Source: Fischerella sp. PCC 9431
GTDB taxonomy: Bacteria; Cyanobacteriota; Cyanobacteriia; Cyanobacteriales; Nostocaceae
Length of the DNA stretch: 64,000 nucleotides
NCBI RefSeq assembly: GCF_000447295.1
Contig: NZ_KE650771.1
Coordinates: 4,540,282 to 4,604,281 of the forward strand
Reading direction: 5' to 3'
Shown: positions 17,383 through 26,858 of the stretch, piece after piece
How the letters are laid out: each line of letters starts with the position of its first letter
How positions within the stretch are numbered: the first letter of the stretch is position 1
The notes under the pieces: model-generated
The model's input: only the letters and a program-made list of their open reading frames with translations
Told to the model about the DNA's origin: nothing
The model's database searches: none
Translations under genes and position numbers: made by a program

Positions 17383-18696
17383 TTAGACTCGACCTCGAAG
17401 CATCTGGGCCATTTCGTTGGGAGTCGGCGACATCTCCAAGGCTGTTTCTTCGGTGATGCGACCTTCTTGATAGAGGTTGAACAGAGACTGGTTCATAGTA
17501 ATCATGCCGTCAAAACCGGCCTGTTTCATTAATTCTGTAATTTCATCGTATTTACCATCTTTGATCCAGTCTTTAACGGCTTCTGTGTTTATTAGAATAT
17601 CGTGAAAGGCAGCGCGCTTACCATCTGTTGTTCGACACAAACCTTGAGCAATCACTGCTACTAAGGATTCCGAAATCGCCACTCGCATAGCATCTTGCTC
17701 ATCGCCTGAGTAAAGATTGAGGATACGTTCAATCGTTTTCACAGCGCTGTTAGTATGCAGGGTTCCCATAACTAAGTGACCAGTTTGAGCAGCTTTTAAG
17801 GCTGTATTCACGGTTTCTTTGTCCCGCATTTCCCCCACCAGAATCAAGTCTGGATCTTCGCGCAAAGCAGCTTTTAAGGCGTTGTCAAATTTTCGGGTGT
17901 GCATTCCCACTTCCCGTTGTTTGATCAAAGACTTTTGACTACTGTGAACAAATTCAATTGGGTCTTCGATGGTGATGATATGCTTGGGCATCTCTTTATT
18001 AATGTAGTCAATCATCGCTGCCATCGTGGTAGATTTACCAGAACCAGTTGGCCCTGTGACTAGAATCAAGCCTTTGTGGTAGTGGCAAATATCTCTAAAA
18101 ACAGGGGGTAAACGTAATTGGTCAATGGTTAAGATTTTGAGTGGAATTAAACGCATGACCATCGCATAACCTTTGAGAGAATCAAAGATATTGATCCGCA
18201 CACGGGCAAATTCATATTGAGTTGCACCATCGAATTCTAGGTGTTCTTCAAACCGTTGAATTTCTGATGGTGTCAATACTTCCCGCATCCAATTCATAAA
18301 AGTCTCTTTATCCGTTTTTGGATAATCTGTGTTTTGGATTTCTCCACGATTACGGAAGCGAGGCGGTTCGCCTACACCCAAGTGAATATCAGATATGCCA
18401 TTCTCATAGGCTTCTCGTACTAACTGATCTAAAGTCGGGTGTAGAATGTTGCTTTTGACATGGGTCGAATTGGGATTAGGTACTGGTGATGGTGTCCCAG
18501 AACTATGAGCAGAAGCAGGACTAGCTGTTGGTGATGGTGGTGTTGCAGACTGAGCAGTACGACTTTTGTCAACTAGTATTTCCAAAGTTTGCGTAGACTG
18601 GCGCTGTGTACTGACTGTTGGTGGTGGCGGTGGAAGCGGAGGAACACCACGAATTGTATTTGGAGCTGAATTTAATGGATTTTGTGATTCTGACAT
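17383..18696 (-). CDS. pilT: Type IV pilus retraction ATPase PilT
   Basis: A hexameric ATPase that retracts type IV pili for twitching/gliding. Walker A GPTGSGKST at about 212-220; the AIRxGELRD-like box is LILVGEMRDKETV; HLVMGTLHTNSAVKTIERI follows. A Pro/Ser-rich N-terminal region of some 85 residues precedes the PAS-like PilT domain, making 437 residues against about 370 for most PilT. ATG at 18696 is preferred over a TTG 12 bases upstream. GEMRD replaces the common GELRD. Confidence 0.93.
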   Translation of the reverse strand: MSESQNPLNSAPNTIRGVPPLPPPPPTVSTQRQSTQTLEILVDKSRTAQSATPPSPTASPASAHSSGTPSPVPNPNSTHVKSNILHPTLDQLVREAYENGISDIHLGVGEPPRFRNRGEIQNTDYPKTDKETFMNWMREVLTPSEIQRFEEHLEFDGATQYEFARVRINIFDSLKGYAMVMRLIPLKILTIDQLRLPPVFRDICHYHKGLILVTGPTGSGKSTTMAAMIDYINKEMPKHIITIEDPIEFVHSSQKSLIKQREVGMHTRKFDNALKAALREDPDLILVGEMRDKETVNTALKAAQTGHLVMGTLHTNSAVKTIERILNLYSGDEQDAMRVAISESLVAVIAQGLCRTTDGKRAAFHDILINTEAVKDWIKDGKYDEITELMKQAGFDGMITMNQSLFNLYQEGRITEETALEMSPTPNEMAQMLRGRV

Positions 18697-18708
18697 ATAT
18701 CTTTGCAA

Positions 18709-19422
18709 TTGATTAGCCCCAGGTTTTTAATCTAGGGGTGATTGGCTGTGTGCGATCGCTGAATTATCTTCAATCTCATTAACAATTCTTAATGTATTAT
18801 TTTTTATCTAATAATCTCATTTACTTAAGTTCACAAGATTTATTTTCACTAACAATTATTATGTTTAACATAATAGCCATATGAAATATGGCTAGTAATA
18901 TAGCTGAGATACAAAGAATTAATTAAAACTAAGTACCAATATAGTAGTTTTTAATTTAGGATTTTTCGTCACAATTTTGGCATGTAGAGGCGCGAAATTA
19001 GCCTACGTCAAGCAAGCTACGCATCTCTACAGGATTTAAATGTCACAGACATCTCAATAGTCGTTCTCAACCTTTACTTGCTGCACTAGCCACATCTCAA
19101 GATTATGAGAGTTATCTTTGATTATGATAAGAAATATTAAGAAAACTAGAAGGGGATTGTTTACATACACCTAAATTAAGTTAGTCGTTCATATCCTGAT
19201 CTGCCCAAGGATAGATGGCAAAAATAAGTTTTTAGGGAGAATATCTATATCTGCTTTTGTCCATAATAAAAAAAATATAACTGTTAATTTTATTAACTAA
19301 ATGCTCATCTTCTCAACTAGTTTTTATATACTGAACTTCACTAATTGTTGATCCCTTTGTTTTTCAACATCAACGAAAGACTTCTGAATTCCAAACAGAT
19401 TTGCGTATTTAGGAGATACACT
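18709..19422. other. Intergenic region with hairpins and a GTAGAGG repeat
   Basis: About 700 bp without coding potential. It holds a hairpin AGCCATAT-gaa-ATATGGCT (18875-18893) and a common cyanobacterial repeat of the TGTAGAGGCGCG...CTCTACA class (18983-19031). The rest is AT-rich promoter-like sequence. Confidence 0.65.
18983..19031. repeat. TGTAGAGGCGCG...ATCTCTACA palindromic repeat
   Basis: TGTAGAG at the left and CTCTACA at the right give an imperfect palindrome of about 49 bp, of a class scattered in filamentous cyanobacterial genomes. Confidence 0.6.
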
Positions 19423-19797
19423 ATGGCTCTCTCACAAACAGCTAATTTCAGCAAGACAGATTCCTTGTTAATGGTTAAAAGCTTTTTGATATGGTCTTTC
19501 ACATTGGCAGTATGCTTGCTGGTTGTCGGTTTTCCTTTGGTTGTTTTCATGGCTACGGTCGGATGTCTGTTATCTATTGTTCTGCAATCTGTGATGCCTG
19601 TTAGTGCCGTTTTAGTTGTGGCAGGTGGTTTAATTCTTTTTAATATTTTGTCTGTTGTTATCGGTGCAAGTGTGCTGACAGCTAAGGGTATTCATCCCAA
19701 AGAAGTGAAGTGGTTAAGCTGGTTGCATGGAGAAACGGAACAAATGCAAAAGACCGTGTATGCTGCTTGCCCACTCACTTGTGACATCAAATCGTAA
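19423..19797 (+). CDS. Small conserved membrane protein, unknown function
   Basis: A 124-residue protein beginning MALSQTANFSKTDSLLMVKS. The ATG at 19423 has a strong AGGAGA at the right spacing; frame extends upstream without support. Two or three hydrophobic stretches lie at about 20-50 (IWSFTLAVCLLVVGFPLVVF) and 52-88, then a short cytoplasmic tail. No motif recognised. A good intrinsic terminator follows, so it is probably a single-gene transcript. Confidence 0.75.
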   Translation: MALSQTANFSKTDSLLMVKSFLIWSFTLAVCLLVVGFPLVVFMATVGCLLSIVLQSVMPVSAVLVVAGGLILFNILSVVIGASVLTAKGIHPKEVKWLSWLHGETEQMQKTVYAACPLTCDIKS

Positions 19798-19831
19798 CCT
19801 AATTACTAAATTCGACAAACAGTGCATCCTG

Positions 19832-19852
19832 CCCGGTTTTACCGGGTTTTTT
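19832..19852 (+). terminator. Intrinsic terminator
   Basis: CCCGG-TTTTA-CCGGG stem-loop followed by six T, 35 bp after the small membrane-protein gene. Confidence 0.9.
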
Positions 19853-19902
19853 CATGCTTAATTAGTCTAGAGTCCATAGTCAAGATTCCAAAATTTTTTA
19901 CA

Positions 19903-20010
19903 ATCGACCATTGATAATCGACATTGACAATTGACCATTGACAATTGACCATTGACAATTGACCATTGACAATTAACCGTTGACCAATGACCAATAACTA
20001 ATGACTAATA
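19903..20010. repeat. STRR tract (ATTGACAATTGACC)
   Basis: The 14-bp unit ATTGACAATTGACC repeats about four times, then degenerates into TGACCAATGACC and ACTAATGACTAATAAC. The tail overlaps the wecB start codon. Confidence 0.85.
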
Positions 20011-21119
20011 ACAAACTCGTTTACATAATCTTAGGTACTCGTCCAGAAGCGATTAAACTAGCTCCGGTAATTCAAATTTTCCAAGATTTTCCAGGCTTTG
20101 AAACGCAAGTTATTTTGACTGGACAACATCGCGAAATGGTCGAACAAGTCATGCAGCTTTTCAACCTCACAGCAGATCGTGACTTGGAAATTATGCAACG
20201 ACAACAGTCTTTAACTGATATCACTTGCCGCAGTTTGCGAGGATTAGAACAATTATTTCAAGAAAATAAACCAGATTTAATTTTGGTGCAAGGAGATACT
20301 ACCACAGCATTTGCAGCAACATTGGCAGCCTTTTACCAAAAAATTCCTGTCGGTCATGTAGAAGCTGGGTTAAGAACAGATAATTTATTTAATCCTTTTC
20401 CTGAAGAAGCTAATAGAAGGTTGATTTCCCAACTGACTCAATTGCACTTTGCGCCAACACCTTTAGCTGTGGAAAACTTAAAAAATTCTGGTGTTTTGGG
20501 TCAAATTCACTTAACTGGTAACACGGTAATTGATGCGCTGTTGAATGTAGCTGCAAAGGAACCTGCTTGTAATATACTTGGTTTGGAGTGGAATCAATAT
20601 CGTGTTTTACTGGCGACCGTGCATCGTCGGGAGAATTGGGGAGAACCACTGCAAGGGATTACGCAAGGATTTTTACAGATACTAGATAAATTTCCCGACA
20701 CAGCCTTACTGTTACCACTACACCGCAATCCTACGGTACGAGAACCATTGCAGGCAAGTTTGGGCAATCACCCCCGGATTTTTTTAACAGAACCTTTAGA
20801 CTATGGTGAACTGGTAGGGGCGATTATGCGATCGCACCTTCTGTTGACTGACTCTGGTGGTTTGCAAGAAGAAGCACCTAGTTTAGGTAAACCAGTTTTG
20901 GTTCTGCGAGAAACAACAGAAAGACCAGAAGCTGTTACTGCTGGGACAGCTAAACTTGTCGGCACTAAATCAGAGACTATAGTTGCTAACGCCGTAGAAT
21001 TACTGTGTAATCCAGATGCTTATACAACAATGGCAAATGCAATCAATCCTTTTGGAGATGGTCATGCAGCAGAACGAATTTTGCAGATAGTTCAGGATTA
21101 TTTGGGGATTGGGGATTAG
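20001..21119 (+). CDS. wecB: UDP-N-acetylglucosamine 2-epimerase (non-hydrolysing)
   Basis: Converts UDP-GlcNAc to UDP-ManNAc, a precursor for surface polysaccharides. The 372-residue protein has the family start VYIILGTRPEAIKLAPVI, catalytic stretch HVEAGLRT (residues around 120), and LLTDSGGLQEEAPSLGKPVL with the UDP-binding Ser/Gly. GHAAERI at the end is normal. The start ATG falls in the last STRR unit, and the C-terminal LGIGD and stop are encoded by the next STRR. ManNAc supply fits the WecG-type gene at 53790. Confidence 0.95.
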   Translation: MTNNKLVYIILGTRPEAIKLAPVIQIFQDFPGFETQVILTGQHREMVEQVMQLFNLTADRDLEIMQRQQSLTDITCRSLRGLEQLFQENKPDLILVQGDTTTAFAATLAAFYQKIPVGHVEAGLRTDNLFNPFPEEANRRLISQLTQLHFAPTPLAVENLKNSGVLGQIHLTGNTVIDALLNVAAKEPACNILGLEWNQYRVLLATVHRRENWGEPLQGITQGFLQILDKFPDTALLLPLHRNPTVREPLQASLGNHPRIFLTEPLDYGELVGAIMRSHLLLTDSGGLQEEAPSLGKPVLVLRETTERPEAVTAGTAKLVGTKSETIVANAVELLCNPDAYTTMANAINPFGDGHAAERILQIVQDYLGIGD

Positions 21120-21271
21120 GGATCGGGGATTGGGGATTAGGGATCGGGGATTGGGGATCGGGGAAGGGGGAGAAGGAGGACAAGGGATCAGGGAGCAGGG
21201 AGAATAACCAATGTCCAATTCCCAATCCCCGATCCCCGATCCCTAATCCCCAATTCCCCGTTCCCAATCCC
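21102..21271. repeat. Inverted STRR tracts after wecB
   Basis: GGGGATT/GGGATCG units (21102-21165) are followed by complementary CCCAATC/CCCGATC units (21218-21271). The two blocks can pair into a long hairpin that could end wecB transcription. Confidence 0.75.
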
Positions 21272-21339
21272 TAAAATTGTACTTGCTTTATGTTAAAATT
21301 AATCGGCTTTCAAAGCAGTAGCAAGTTTCTTGCATAAAT

Positions 21340-21819
21340 ATGGTTCAGTACACTCTCGCTCAAAGCCCAGATATTATACTCACTGTACCTGGTAAAGATT
21401 CAGCCAAAGCCCGTGAGAAAGCGATGGATCAACTGATGCAACTCATGGATGAAGGTGATTTACCTACAGAACTCGAAGACGGATTTAGTCCCAAACAATT
21501 GATAGAAGTCAAAGAAGTATCAATGGATACCAAGAACAGTGAGGATGAAATTACTCAAGCTGTTCAGATTCTCAGTAACCTGGCTACGCTAAAGCTGAAA
21601 GTCCAAGATTCACGCGCCGAAGCATTGGAAATTCGTAAACAAATCGATATCCTCTTCTCAGATAATTCTGTCACAGAAGAGGAAATTGCTCGCCTCAAGG
21701 AAGGCTTTAAAATTCTTAAAACTTTTGCCCAGGCGAATTTACGTTATCAGGAAGCAAAAGCAAAAGCAGAAGAGGCGCGGCAAATACTGGATCGTGCTTT
21801 AAAATCACCGGATAAGTGA
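21340..21819 (+). CDS. Conserved cyanobacterial coiled-coil protein
   Basis: A 159-residue soluble protein. The N-terminus MVQYTLAQSPDIILTVPGKD and FSPKQLIEVKEV form a small domain; residues about 68-155 are Glu/Lys/Ala-rich and predicted to be coiled coil (EIRKQIDIL, EEEIARLKEGFKILK, YQEAKAKAEEARQIL). No named domain recognised. It lies between wecB and the autokinase, whose gene is convergent. Possibly a scaffolding or regulatory protein; function unknown. Confidence 0.7.
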   Translation: MVQYTLAQSPDIILTVPGKDSAKAREKAMDQLMQLMDEGDLPTELEDGFSPKQLIEVKEVSMDTKNSEDEITQAVQILSNLATLKLKVQDSRAEALEIRKQIDILFSDNSVTEEEIARLKEGFKILKTFAQANLRYQEAKAKAEEARQILDRALKSPDK

Positions 21820-21834
21820 AATTATCGAAATAAG

Positions 21835-21887
21835 TTCGTAGTAAGGACTTTAGTCCTCAATAAAGGACTAAAGTCCTTACTACAAAC
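21835..21887. repeat. 53-bp dual-hairpin intergenic repeat, copy 2
   Basis: TTCGTAGT...ACTACAAAC with hairpins AGGACT-tt-AGTCCT and AGGACT-aa-AGTCCT. Same length and framework as the copy at 4398. Here the outer arms are fully complementary over 19 bp as well. Confidence 0.85.
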
Positions 21888-21903
21888 AACAAACAACAAA
21901 CAA

Positions 21904-24126
21904 TTATCCCTTAATTTTTCTCACAGAAGAAGAAGTCGGCACAGAGTGATTTCTGTCATCTGCGTCATCATTGTCACCAACCCGTTCTACGCTCATGCTC
22001 TGTTTGTAATATTGCTGATAGTAGTTATATGAAGCAGGCGCAGCGTCTCTTGACTTGTTGGCTACCAAACCTAAGAGCGGTGTGCCTGATATTTGTAGCT
22101 CTTCTAATGCTTGTTGGAAGACAGTACGCTTCAACTTACCTAAACCTGCGACTAATACCATACCGTTGGTGTTAGCTGCTAATAAAGTTGCATCCGCAAA
22201 TCCAACTAGAGGTGGCGTGTCATAAATAACTAAATCAAAACTACTATGTAGGTCTTGCATCAAGTCCTGCATTTTCTGAGACGCGAGTAACCTGATCGAG
22301 TCTGGGGGAATAGGGCCAGCAGAGAGGACGTAGAGATTGTCTTCTATTGGCGATCGCTCAATCACGTTGCTCCAGTCTAAGTCTGAAGAAATAACGTCAG
22401 TTAATCCCTGAATATTCATCAACCCTACCCGTTGGTGTAGGTTGGGAGAACGTAAATTTGCATCCACAAGTAAGACTCGGTGTCCCATTGCTGCTGCTGC
22501 TAACGCTAAATGGACAGCAACCGTTGATTTTCCGTCTCCTTGTCCTGCGGAACTGATGACTAGTGAACGAATTGGTGCATCAGAACCTAAAAGCAGAATA
22601 TTGGTGTAGAGAGAGCGAAATACTTCAAAGAATGAAGCGCGAGCTGCTTGCTGCAAACCACTAGAAGTATTACCTGCATTTGTGGAGATAGCAATTTCTT
22701 TCCTTAAAGGAACAACTCCTAACAATGGAAGTCCGATGGTTTCTTTGAGTTCTTTAGATGTGTAGAAAACATTACTGAGTTTATCAACAACTAAAGCAGC
22801 TCCTACCCCCATCAACAAACCTAACATTCCTCCCAATAGTAGATTTCTCTTAGCGCTATCTGAGATGGCGTCAGGTTCACTCACTTTTGTCAACTGCGGA
22901 TCTAGTAATCTCCAAGGTTGTAATCTTTGAGCATACTCGATTTGTAATGCTTGTTGCTTGGCGGAAAATTGACTTAAACCTTCGGTAGCAATTTTTAATT
23001 CTCGCTGGATGTTATCGTAATCACGACTAACTGCTGCTAAAGCTCGCAAATAACCATTGAGATTATCTATTTTTTCACTAATAGCAACATCACGCGCTTC
23101 CAACTCCCGGATACGGCTTTGAAAATCTCTGTTTACCCGCGCTCTTTCTTGCTCTAACATTGAAACCATTGTGTCTCTCTGTTCGGAAAGGCGCACCATA
23201 CCTTCTTCTTCTTCAGTAAATATTGATGCTCTTTTTGCAATTTCCGTATTTGTTTGCTGAAGTTGATCGAGGATTTTTTGATAGCGGGAGTTATCACTGA
23301 GCAGAGAATTACTCGCTGATGCGCCTGGTTGTTGCAACAACTCTCTTTGTAAGTCCCGGTATTGAGATCGCATTTGTTCTAGCGTCACACGATTGTCTAA
23401 TTGCTGCTGTGTGAGTGTAGCAACATGAGCAGAGACTTCCTGTGCTTTCTGTGCTGGCTCGACTAAATTATTCTTTTGTCTGATGGTTCGCAGTCTTTCT
23501 TGCCAGTCTTTGACTCGTTGTTCTAATGGTTTTCTTTGTTGTTCTACAAATTTAAGTGCCTGCTCAACGTCGTTACGACGTTCTGCTAAACTGTACTCCA
23601 AATAAGCATCTTTAATACTGTTTAACAAATCAGTTACTAGCTGCTGATCTGGATCGATGTATTGAACTTCTAGAATGTTTTGCTCTTTAGGCTCAATCAC
23701 TAAGTTGTTAGCTACATAGTCGTATTCTATTTCTGGGTACTTAGTCTGAAGCTTTTTGATGACCGGCTCTAGGATTCCACGACTTTGTAAAACTGCGATT
23801 GTTGTTTGGATTTGCTCACTGGTCTCTGGAGCTGCGATCGCGTCTTTGCTATCTCCTATAGTTTGAGGAACATTAGCTATAGCCTTACTTTCACCAGTCA
23901 CAGGCTTGGTTAAAATTTCAAAGCTACCTTGATATATTGGTGGGTCTGTTTCTGCTTTTAATACCCCTGCGGTTGCTACTAAGCTAGTTGCGCCAGCTAT
24001 TAACAACGCTCGCCGACGAAGAGCTGCTCCTACTTGACCTAAATTTAATCCGCCTTCATCAGCATCATTTAATTGAGCAGAATTGGCTGTTAACAACGGG
24101 TGATGATATTTGTCTGATTTCAGCAT
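21904..24126 (-). CDS. Wzc/CapAB-type polysaccharide co-polymerase and tyrosine autokinase
   Basis: A 740-residue BY-kinase controlling polysaccharide polymerisation and export. Order: cytoplasmic N-terminus, TM1 (about 38-56), Wzz/GumC periplasmic domain with long coiled coil (to about 425), TM2 (LLLGGMLGLLMGVGAALVV), then the kinase. Walker A is SSAGQGDGKST, Walker A' VLLVDANLRSPN, Walker B DLVIYDTPP. The C-terminal tyrosine cluster YNYYQQYY is the autophosphorylation site. It is separated from the glycosyltransferase block by the lasso cluster, yet fits it functionally. Confidence 0.93.
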   Translation of the reverse strand: MLKSDKYHHPLLTANSAQLNDADEGGLNLGQVGAALRRRALLIAGATSLVATAGVLKAETDPPIYQGSFEILTKPVTGESKAIANVPQTIGDSKDAIAAPETSEQIQTTIAVLQSRGILEPVIKKLQTKYPEIEYDYVANNLVIEPKEQNILEVQYIDPDQQLVTDLLNSIKDAYLEYSLAERRNDVEQALKFVEQQRKPLEQRVKDWQERLRTIRQKNNLVEPAQKAQEVSAHVATLTQQQLDNRVTLEQMRSQYRDLQRELLQQPGASASNSLLSDNSRYQKILDQLQQTNTEIAKRASIFTEEEEGMVRLSEQRDTMVSMLEQERARVNRDFQSRIRELEARDVAISEKIDNLNGYLRALAAVSRDYDNIQRELKIATEGLSQFSAKQQALQIEYAQRLQPWRLLDPQLTKVSEPDAISDSAKRNLLLGGMLGLLMGVGAALVVDKLSNVFYTSKELKETIGLPLLGVVPLRKEIAISTNAGNTSSGLQQAARASFFEVFRSLYTNILLLGSDAPIRSLVISSAGQGDGKSTVAVHLALAAAAMGHRVLLVDANLRSPNLHQRVGLMNIQGLTDVISSDLDWSNVIERSPIEDNLYVLSAGPIPPDSIRLLASQKMQDLMQDLHSSFDLVIYDTPPLVGFADATLLAANTNGMVLVAGLGKLKRTVFQQALEELQISGTPLLGLVANKSRDAAPASYNYYQQYYKQSMSVERVGDNDDADDRNHSVPTSSSVRKIKG

Positions 24127-24699
24127 TGCTTTAGTAACTTTAACTACATTCTTTACAGAAATAATCGGGAATTCAGAATTCAGAATAAATAAAAGTCAAA
24201 AATAAAAGCCCACAGTTAGATAGATTATCAACAAAATTTCTTTTCTGTTTCAGGTGTCCTCTACTTCCATCGTGAGGTAATTCTAAATACTGAATTCCTG
24301 ATTTTGAAGTTGTCACCCTGTTTCGAGTCTTAAAAATGCTCGTCAATAATTGGAGCGATGCACCAGACATACCAATATTTCTCAGAGCAGTAGTTTTGAT
24401 TCTGCTTTGTATTTTGTATATAGGGAAATGGTTAAAAGTCAAGGGTTTAAGATAAGCATCAGTCCCTTTTCCTTTTGCCTTTTCCCCTTAACGAGAAGTA
24501 TTGTTATACATACACAGTAACATTACGTAAGGTCGATTGGTAGCTCCATCGAGATGTTCAATCAACATGTATGTTATTTATAGATTTTTTATACTCTGTG
24601 GTACAGTGATTGTCCAGCTTAATTTGTTTAGAGCTATAACTCTACGAAAGCTAGACAGTTCGCTTTTAGCTGATTATCACTAAATTTTCCTTTAACTAA
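24127..24699. other. Intergenic region upstream of the autokinase gene
   Basis: About 570 bp. Contains GAATTCAGAATTCAGAAT direct repeats (24171-24187). A weak frame on the minus strand has no ribosome site or recognisable protein. I see nothing else definite. Confidence 0.5.
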
Positions 24700-24771
24700 C
24701 TGGGGCGCTAGGATTCGAACCTAGGGATGGCGGGACCAAAACCCGCTGCCTTACCGCTTGGCTACGCCCCA
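24700..24771 (-). tRNA. tRNA-Gln (anticodon UUG)
   Basis: 72 nt on the minus strand. Acceptor UGGGGCG pairs with CGCCCCA; U1-A72 and discriminator G73 are the tRNA-Gln identity marks. Anticodon stem GCGGG/CCCGC holds loop TTTTGGT with anticodon UUG; T-arm is CTAGG-TTCGAAT-CCTAG. CCA is not encoded. Confidence 0.97.
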
Positions 24772-25296
24772 TCGCGTTTTCGCTGTTTAACAATATAGCA
24801 GTTTTAGCTATGGTTGTGTCAAGTAGTTTCACCCAAAATTTTTGAGGAGTGGGAATTGGAGATTAAAGACGCATTCGCGTTCTGGGATAAAAGGGAAGAC
24901 AGACCGTAGCGACTCTAGAAGTAGGCGCTTGCTTCTACAAAATTAAGAATATTTTTGAATGCGTGAATGGGTGACTTGGTACCCCCTTGCGAAAACCTGG
25001 GCAGTTGTCTATTTTTTATTGAACCCCCTAACCACTAATAACTTAACGTTAGAACAAGGCCTTGATTTGTGCGAGTGGGATTACAGTTGACATTATTTAA
25101 ATCTGGCTGCAATCTAAATGTGTGCATATAGCAATTTTGGCTAGTTCCAGCGTCATTTATAAAGGGAGAACTATAAACATCAAGCTAAAATCAAAGGCTC
25201 TTGATTGTCTGTAGCTTGAGACTAGTTGTCAGTTGAATATTTACTCTGTCAAAAGCATTAAAATTGCTTATAAATTCTATTTATAAATCAATAGTT
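24772..25296. other. Intergenic region
   Basis: About 525 bp between tRNA-Gln and a small gene. A segment with AAGTAGGCGCTTGCTTCTAC (24919-24938) is an imperfect palindrome. No gene seen. Confidence 0.5.
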
Positions 25297-25614
25297 ATGC
25301 CTTTTAGTCGGTCTGGGATTAACCTCAGTGTTATTTATGACTTCGTCATGCAATTTATATTAACTACACCGACGTTGCAAAAGCATAAAATACATGACTT
25401 TCGAGGATTTATTTGTGGGCGTGACTATGTATTTGAGCCTACAGATGGTTTAAAAAAAGGCTATATGACAGCGCAGTGTAGAGGCGTTAAGCGTGGCGAC
25501 TGGATTATTTTAGAAAATAATAGTTGCTTTTATCGATATCAAGTTGAGGAAATTGATTACTACTCAGAACCATCAGACATGTGGATAGCTTTACTGAATC
25601 AAGCCATAGTTTAA
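25297..25614 (+). CDS. Small conserved protein, unknown function
   Basis: The ATG at 25297 gives 105 residues starting MPFSRSGINLSVIYDFVMQF; the frame could begin 33 bases upstream. The body FRGFICGRDYVFEPTDGLKK, then GYMTAQCRGVKRGDWIIL and YQVEEIDYYSEPSDMWIALL, looks like a compact beta-rich domain, and its codon use resembles genuine genes. I do not recognise a named family. It lies 500 bp upstream of the lasso cluster; a link is not established. Confidence 0.65.
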   Translation: MPFSRSGINLSVIYDFVMQFILTTPTLQKHKIHDFRGFICGRDYVFEPTDGLKKGYMTAQCRGVKRGDWIILENNSCFYRYQVEEIDYYSEPSDMWIALLNQAIV

Positions 25615-26119
25615 AGCCTTTGATTTTACAAAAATTAGCTTGTAAATAAAAGTTAATTTTGCCATGCCTCCGTTTTTATTAAAAAAAGTCACCAGTAACA
25701 AACACTTGCAGTAATTTGCTTGATTTTTATTTGGTGGAACTTTACTCAAGATTAACCTAATTGTGTTTTTTTGATGAAGTTTAAGTATGCAGCAGTTATG
25801 ATGTATATTATGGTATGAGAAAAATACGTAAGCATCTTCTGCATTCAGGGTTGTTAATTTACCAGATATCTACCATTGGAAAATTCGAGAACGCAGTTTT
25901 ACGGTAAAGTTTTACAAATTTATACCAGGGTTGACAGTAAAAGTAAAACTCGGTTCATATTTAAAACGTAAAAAATACTTCAAAACCGAAAACATCAATT
26001 ACCTATAAGTGTATCTTTTTTATTGATACCAATGGGAATAATATGTATTTGTTTGGGACAGGTACATAGAAGCCTATTGCTTCCATAAATATAAAACAGC
26101 CAAAGGAAAATCAGAGAAT
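25615..26119. other. Upstream region of the lasso-peptide cluster
   Basis: About 500 bp, AT-rich. A 30-codon frame at 25815-25907 is not convincing. The promoter of the lasso operon should lie here, but I cannot place it confidently. Confidence 0.5.
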
Positions 26120-26434
26120 ATGAACTCAAAAGCAGTAGAGGGAAAAATTTCAGAACATTCAATCATTGTGGCATCTGTGGAGCAAATTTCCTCTGATTTG
26201 GGGGGTGAAGCAGTAATTCTGAATCTAAAATCTGGCATGTATCACGGTTTGAATGAGGTAGGGTCACGGATTTGGAATTTGATTCAAACACCCAAAACTG
26301 TGAAGGATATTAAAGCAGCGATCTTGGCAGAGTACGAGGTCGAAGCCGAACAGTGCGATCGCGATTTGCTTGCATTGGTTGAAGATCTTCTAGCTGCGGA
26401 ACTAATAAGTATTCAAAATGAGGCTACTGTTTAA
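26120..26434 (+). CDS. Lasso peptide B1 protein (PqqD-like RiPP recognition element)
   Basis: A 104-residue PqqD-fold protein that binds the leader peptide and hands it to the B2 protease. Pattern: SIIVASVEQISSDLGGEAVI, LNLKSGMYHGLNEVGSRIWNLI, and VEAEQCDRDLLALVEDLLAA, the winged-helix RRE arrangement. It overlaps B2 by 17 bp and opens the cluster B1-B2-C-A1-A2-kinase-exporter. ATG at 26120 with AAAGGAAA upstream. Confidence 0.92.
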   Translation: MNSKAVEGKISEHSIIVASVEQISSDLGGEAVILNLKSGMYHGLNEVGSRIWNLIQTPKTVKDIKAAILAEYEVEAEQCDRDLLALVEDLLAAELISIQNEATV

Positions 26435-26858
26435 ATTTTTGAGGTTTGAGGCAGGCGATCGCCACTTATTAATCATGACCCTTATTTTACTAGCAGCTAT
26501 GCGCCTGGGGCTGTGGTTACTGCCGTTTCGCACCCTCTTGAAACTGTTAGCAAGAATCAGTCAACCAGTCTATCCCCAACCTGCAAACCAAGTATCCATT
26601 CACAAGATTGTCTGGGCTGTCAACATAGCTAGTCGTTATATGCTTGGTGTCAAGTGTTTAGCTCGTGCTTTGACTACACAGTTCCTCATGAATCGCTACA
26701 GTCACCCTTGTCAACTGCGTATTGGTGTCGCTAAAGACAAAACAGGAATTCTAGAAGCTCATGCTTGGATAGAACATCAGGGAAAAATTGTGATTGGTAA
26801 TCTTAGTGACCTTTCTCGCTTCATTCCCTTACCAACATTAGAAGGAGTCAAGTTATGA
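26418..26858 (+). CDS. Lasso peptide B2 protein (leader protease, transglutaminase-like)
   Basis: Removes the leader from the precursor. The 146-residue protein has a hydrophobic N-terminal half and the cysteine-protease core: Cys80 in VKCLARALTTQFL, His115 in LEAHAWIEHQG, and Asp131 in GNLSDLSRF as the likely triad. Matches the stand-alone B2 of split B1/B2 lasso systems. It overlaps the cyclase gene by four bases (ATGA). Confidence 0.93.
   Translation: MRLLFKFLRFEAGDRHLLIMTLILLAAMRLGLWLLPFRTLLKLLARISQPVYPQPANQVSIHKIVWAVNIASRYMLGVKCLARALTTQFLMNRYSHPCQLRIGVAKDKTGILEAHAWIEHQGKIVIGNLSDLSRFIPLPTLEGVKL

Noticed and set aside
19903..20010. Tandem repeats that could be mistaken for a CRISPR array
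   Set aside because: Units are 14 bp without unique spacers; they are STRR. No cas genes are in the window.
21000..21267. Minus-strand frames over the STRR after wecB
   Set aside because: Translations are pure repeat peptides (IPNPRSLIPNP), an artefact of the heptamers.
24173..24442. 89-codon minus-strand frame upstream of the autokinase gene
   Set aside because: No ribosome site, no recognisable pattern, composition like the surrounding intergenic DNA.
24700..24771. tRNA-Gln as integration site of the lasso cluster
   Set aside because: The tRNA 3' end points left, away from the cluster, and I saw no second copy of its 3' end or an integrase gene.
25815..25907. 30-codon frame MRKIRKHLLHSG... 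before the lasso cluster
   Set aside because: Considered as a third precursor, but it lacks the YxxPxLxxHG leader and any core-like region.
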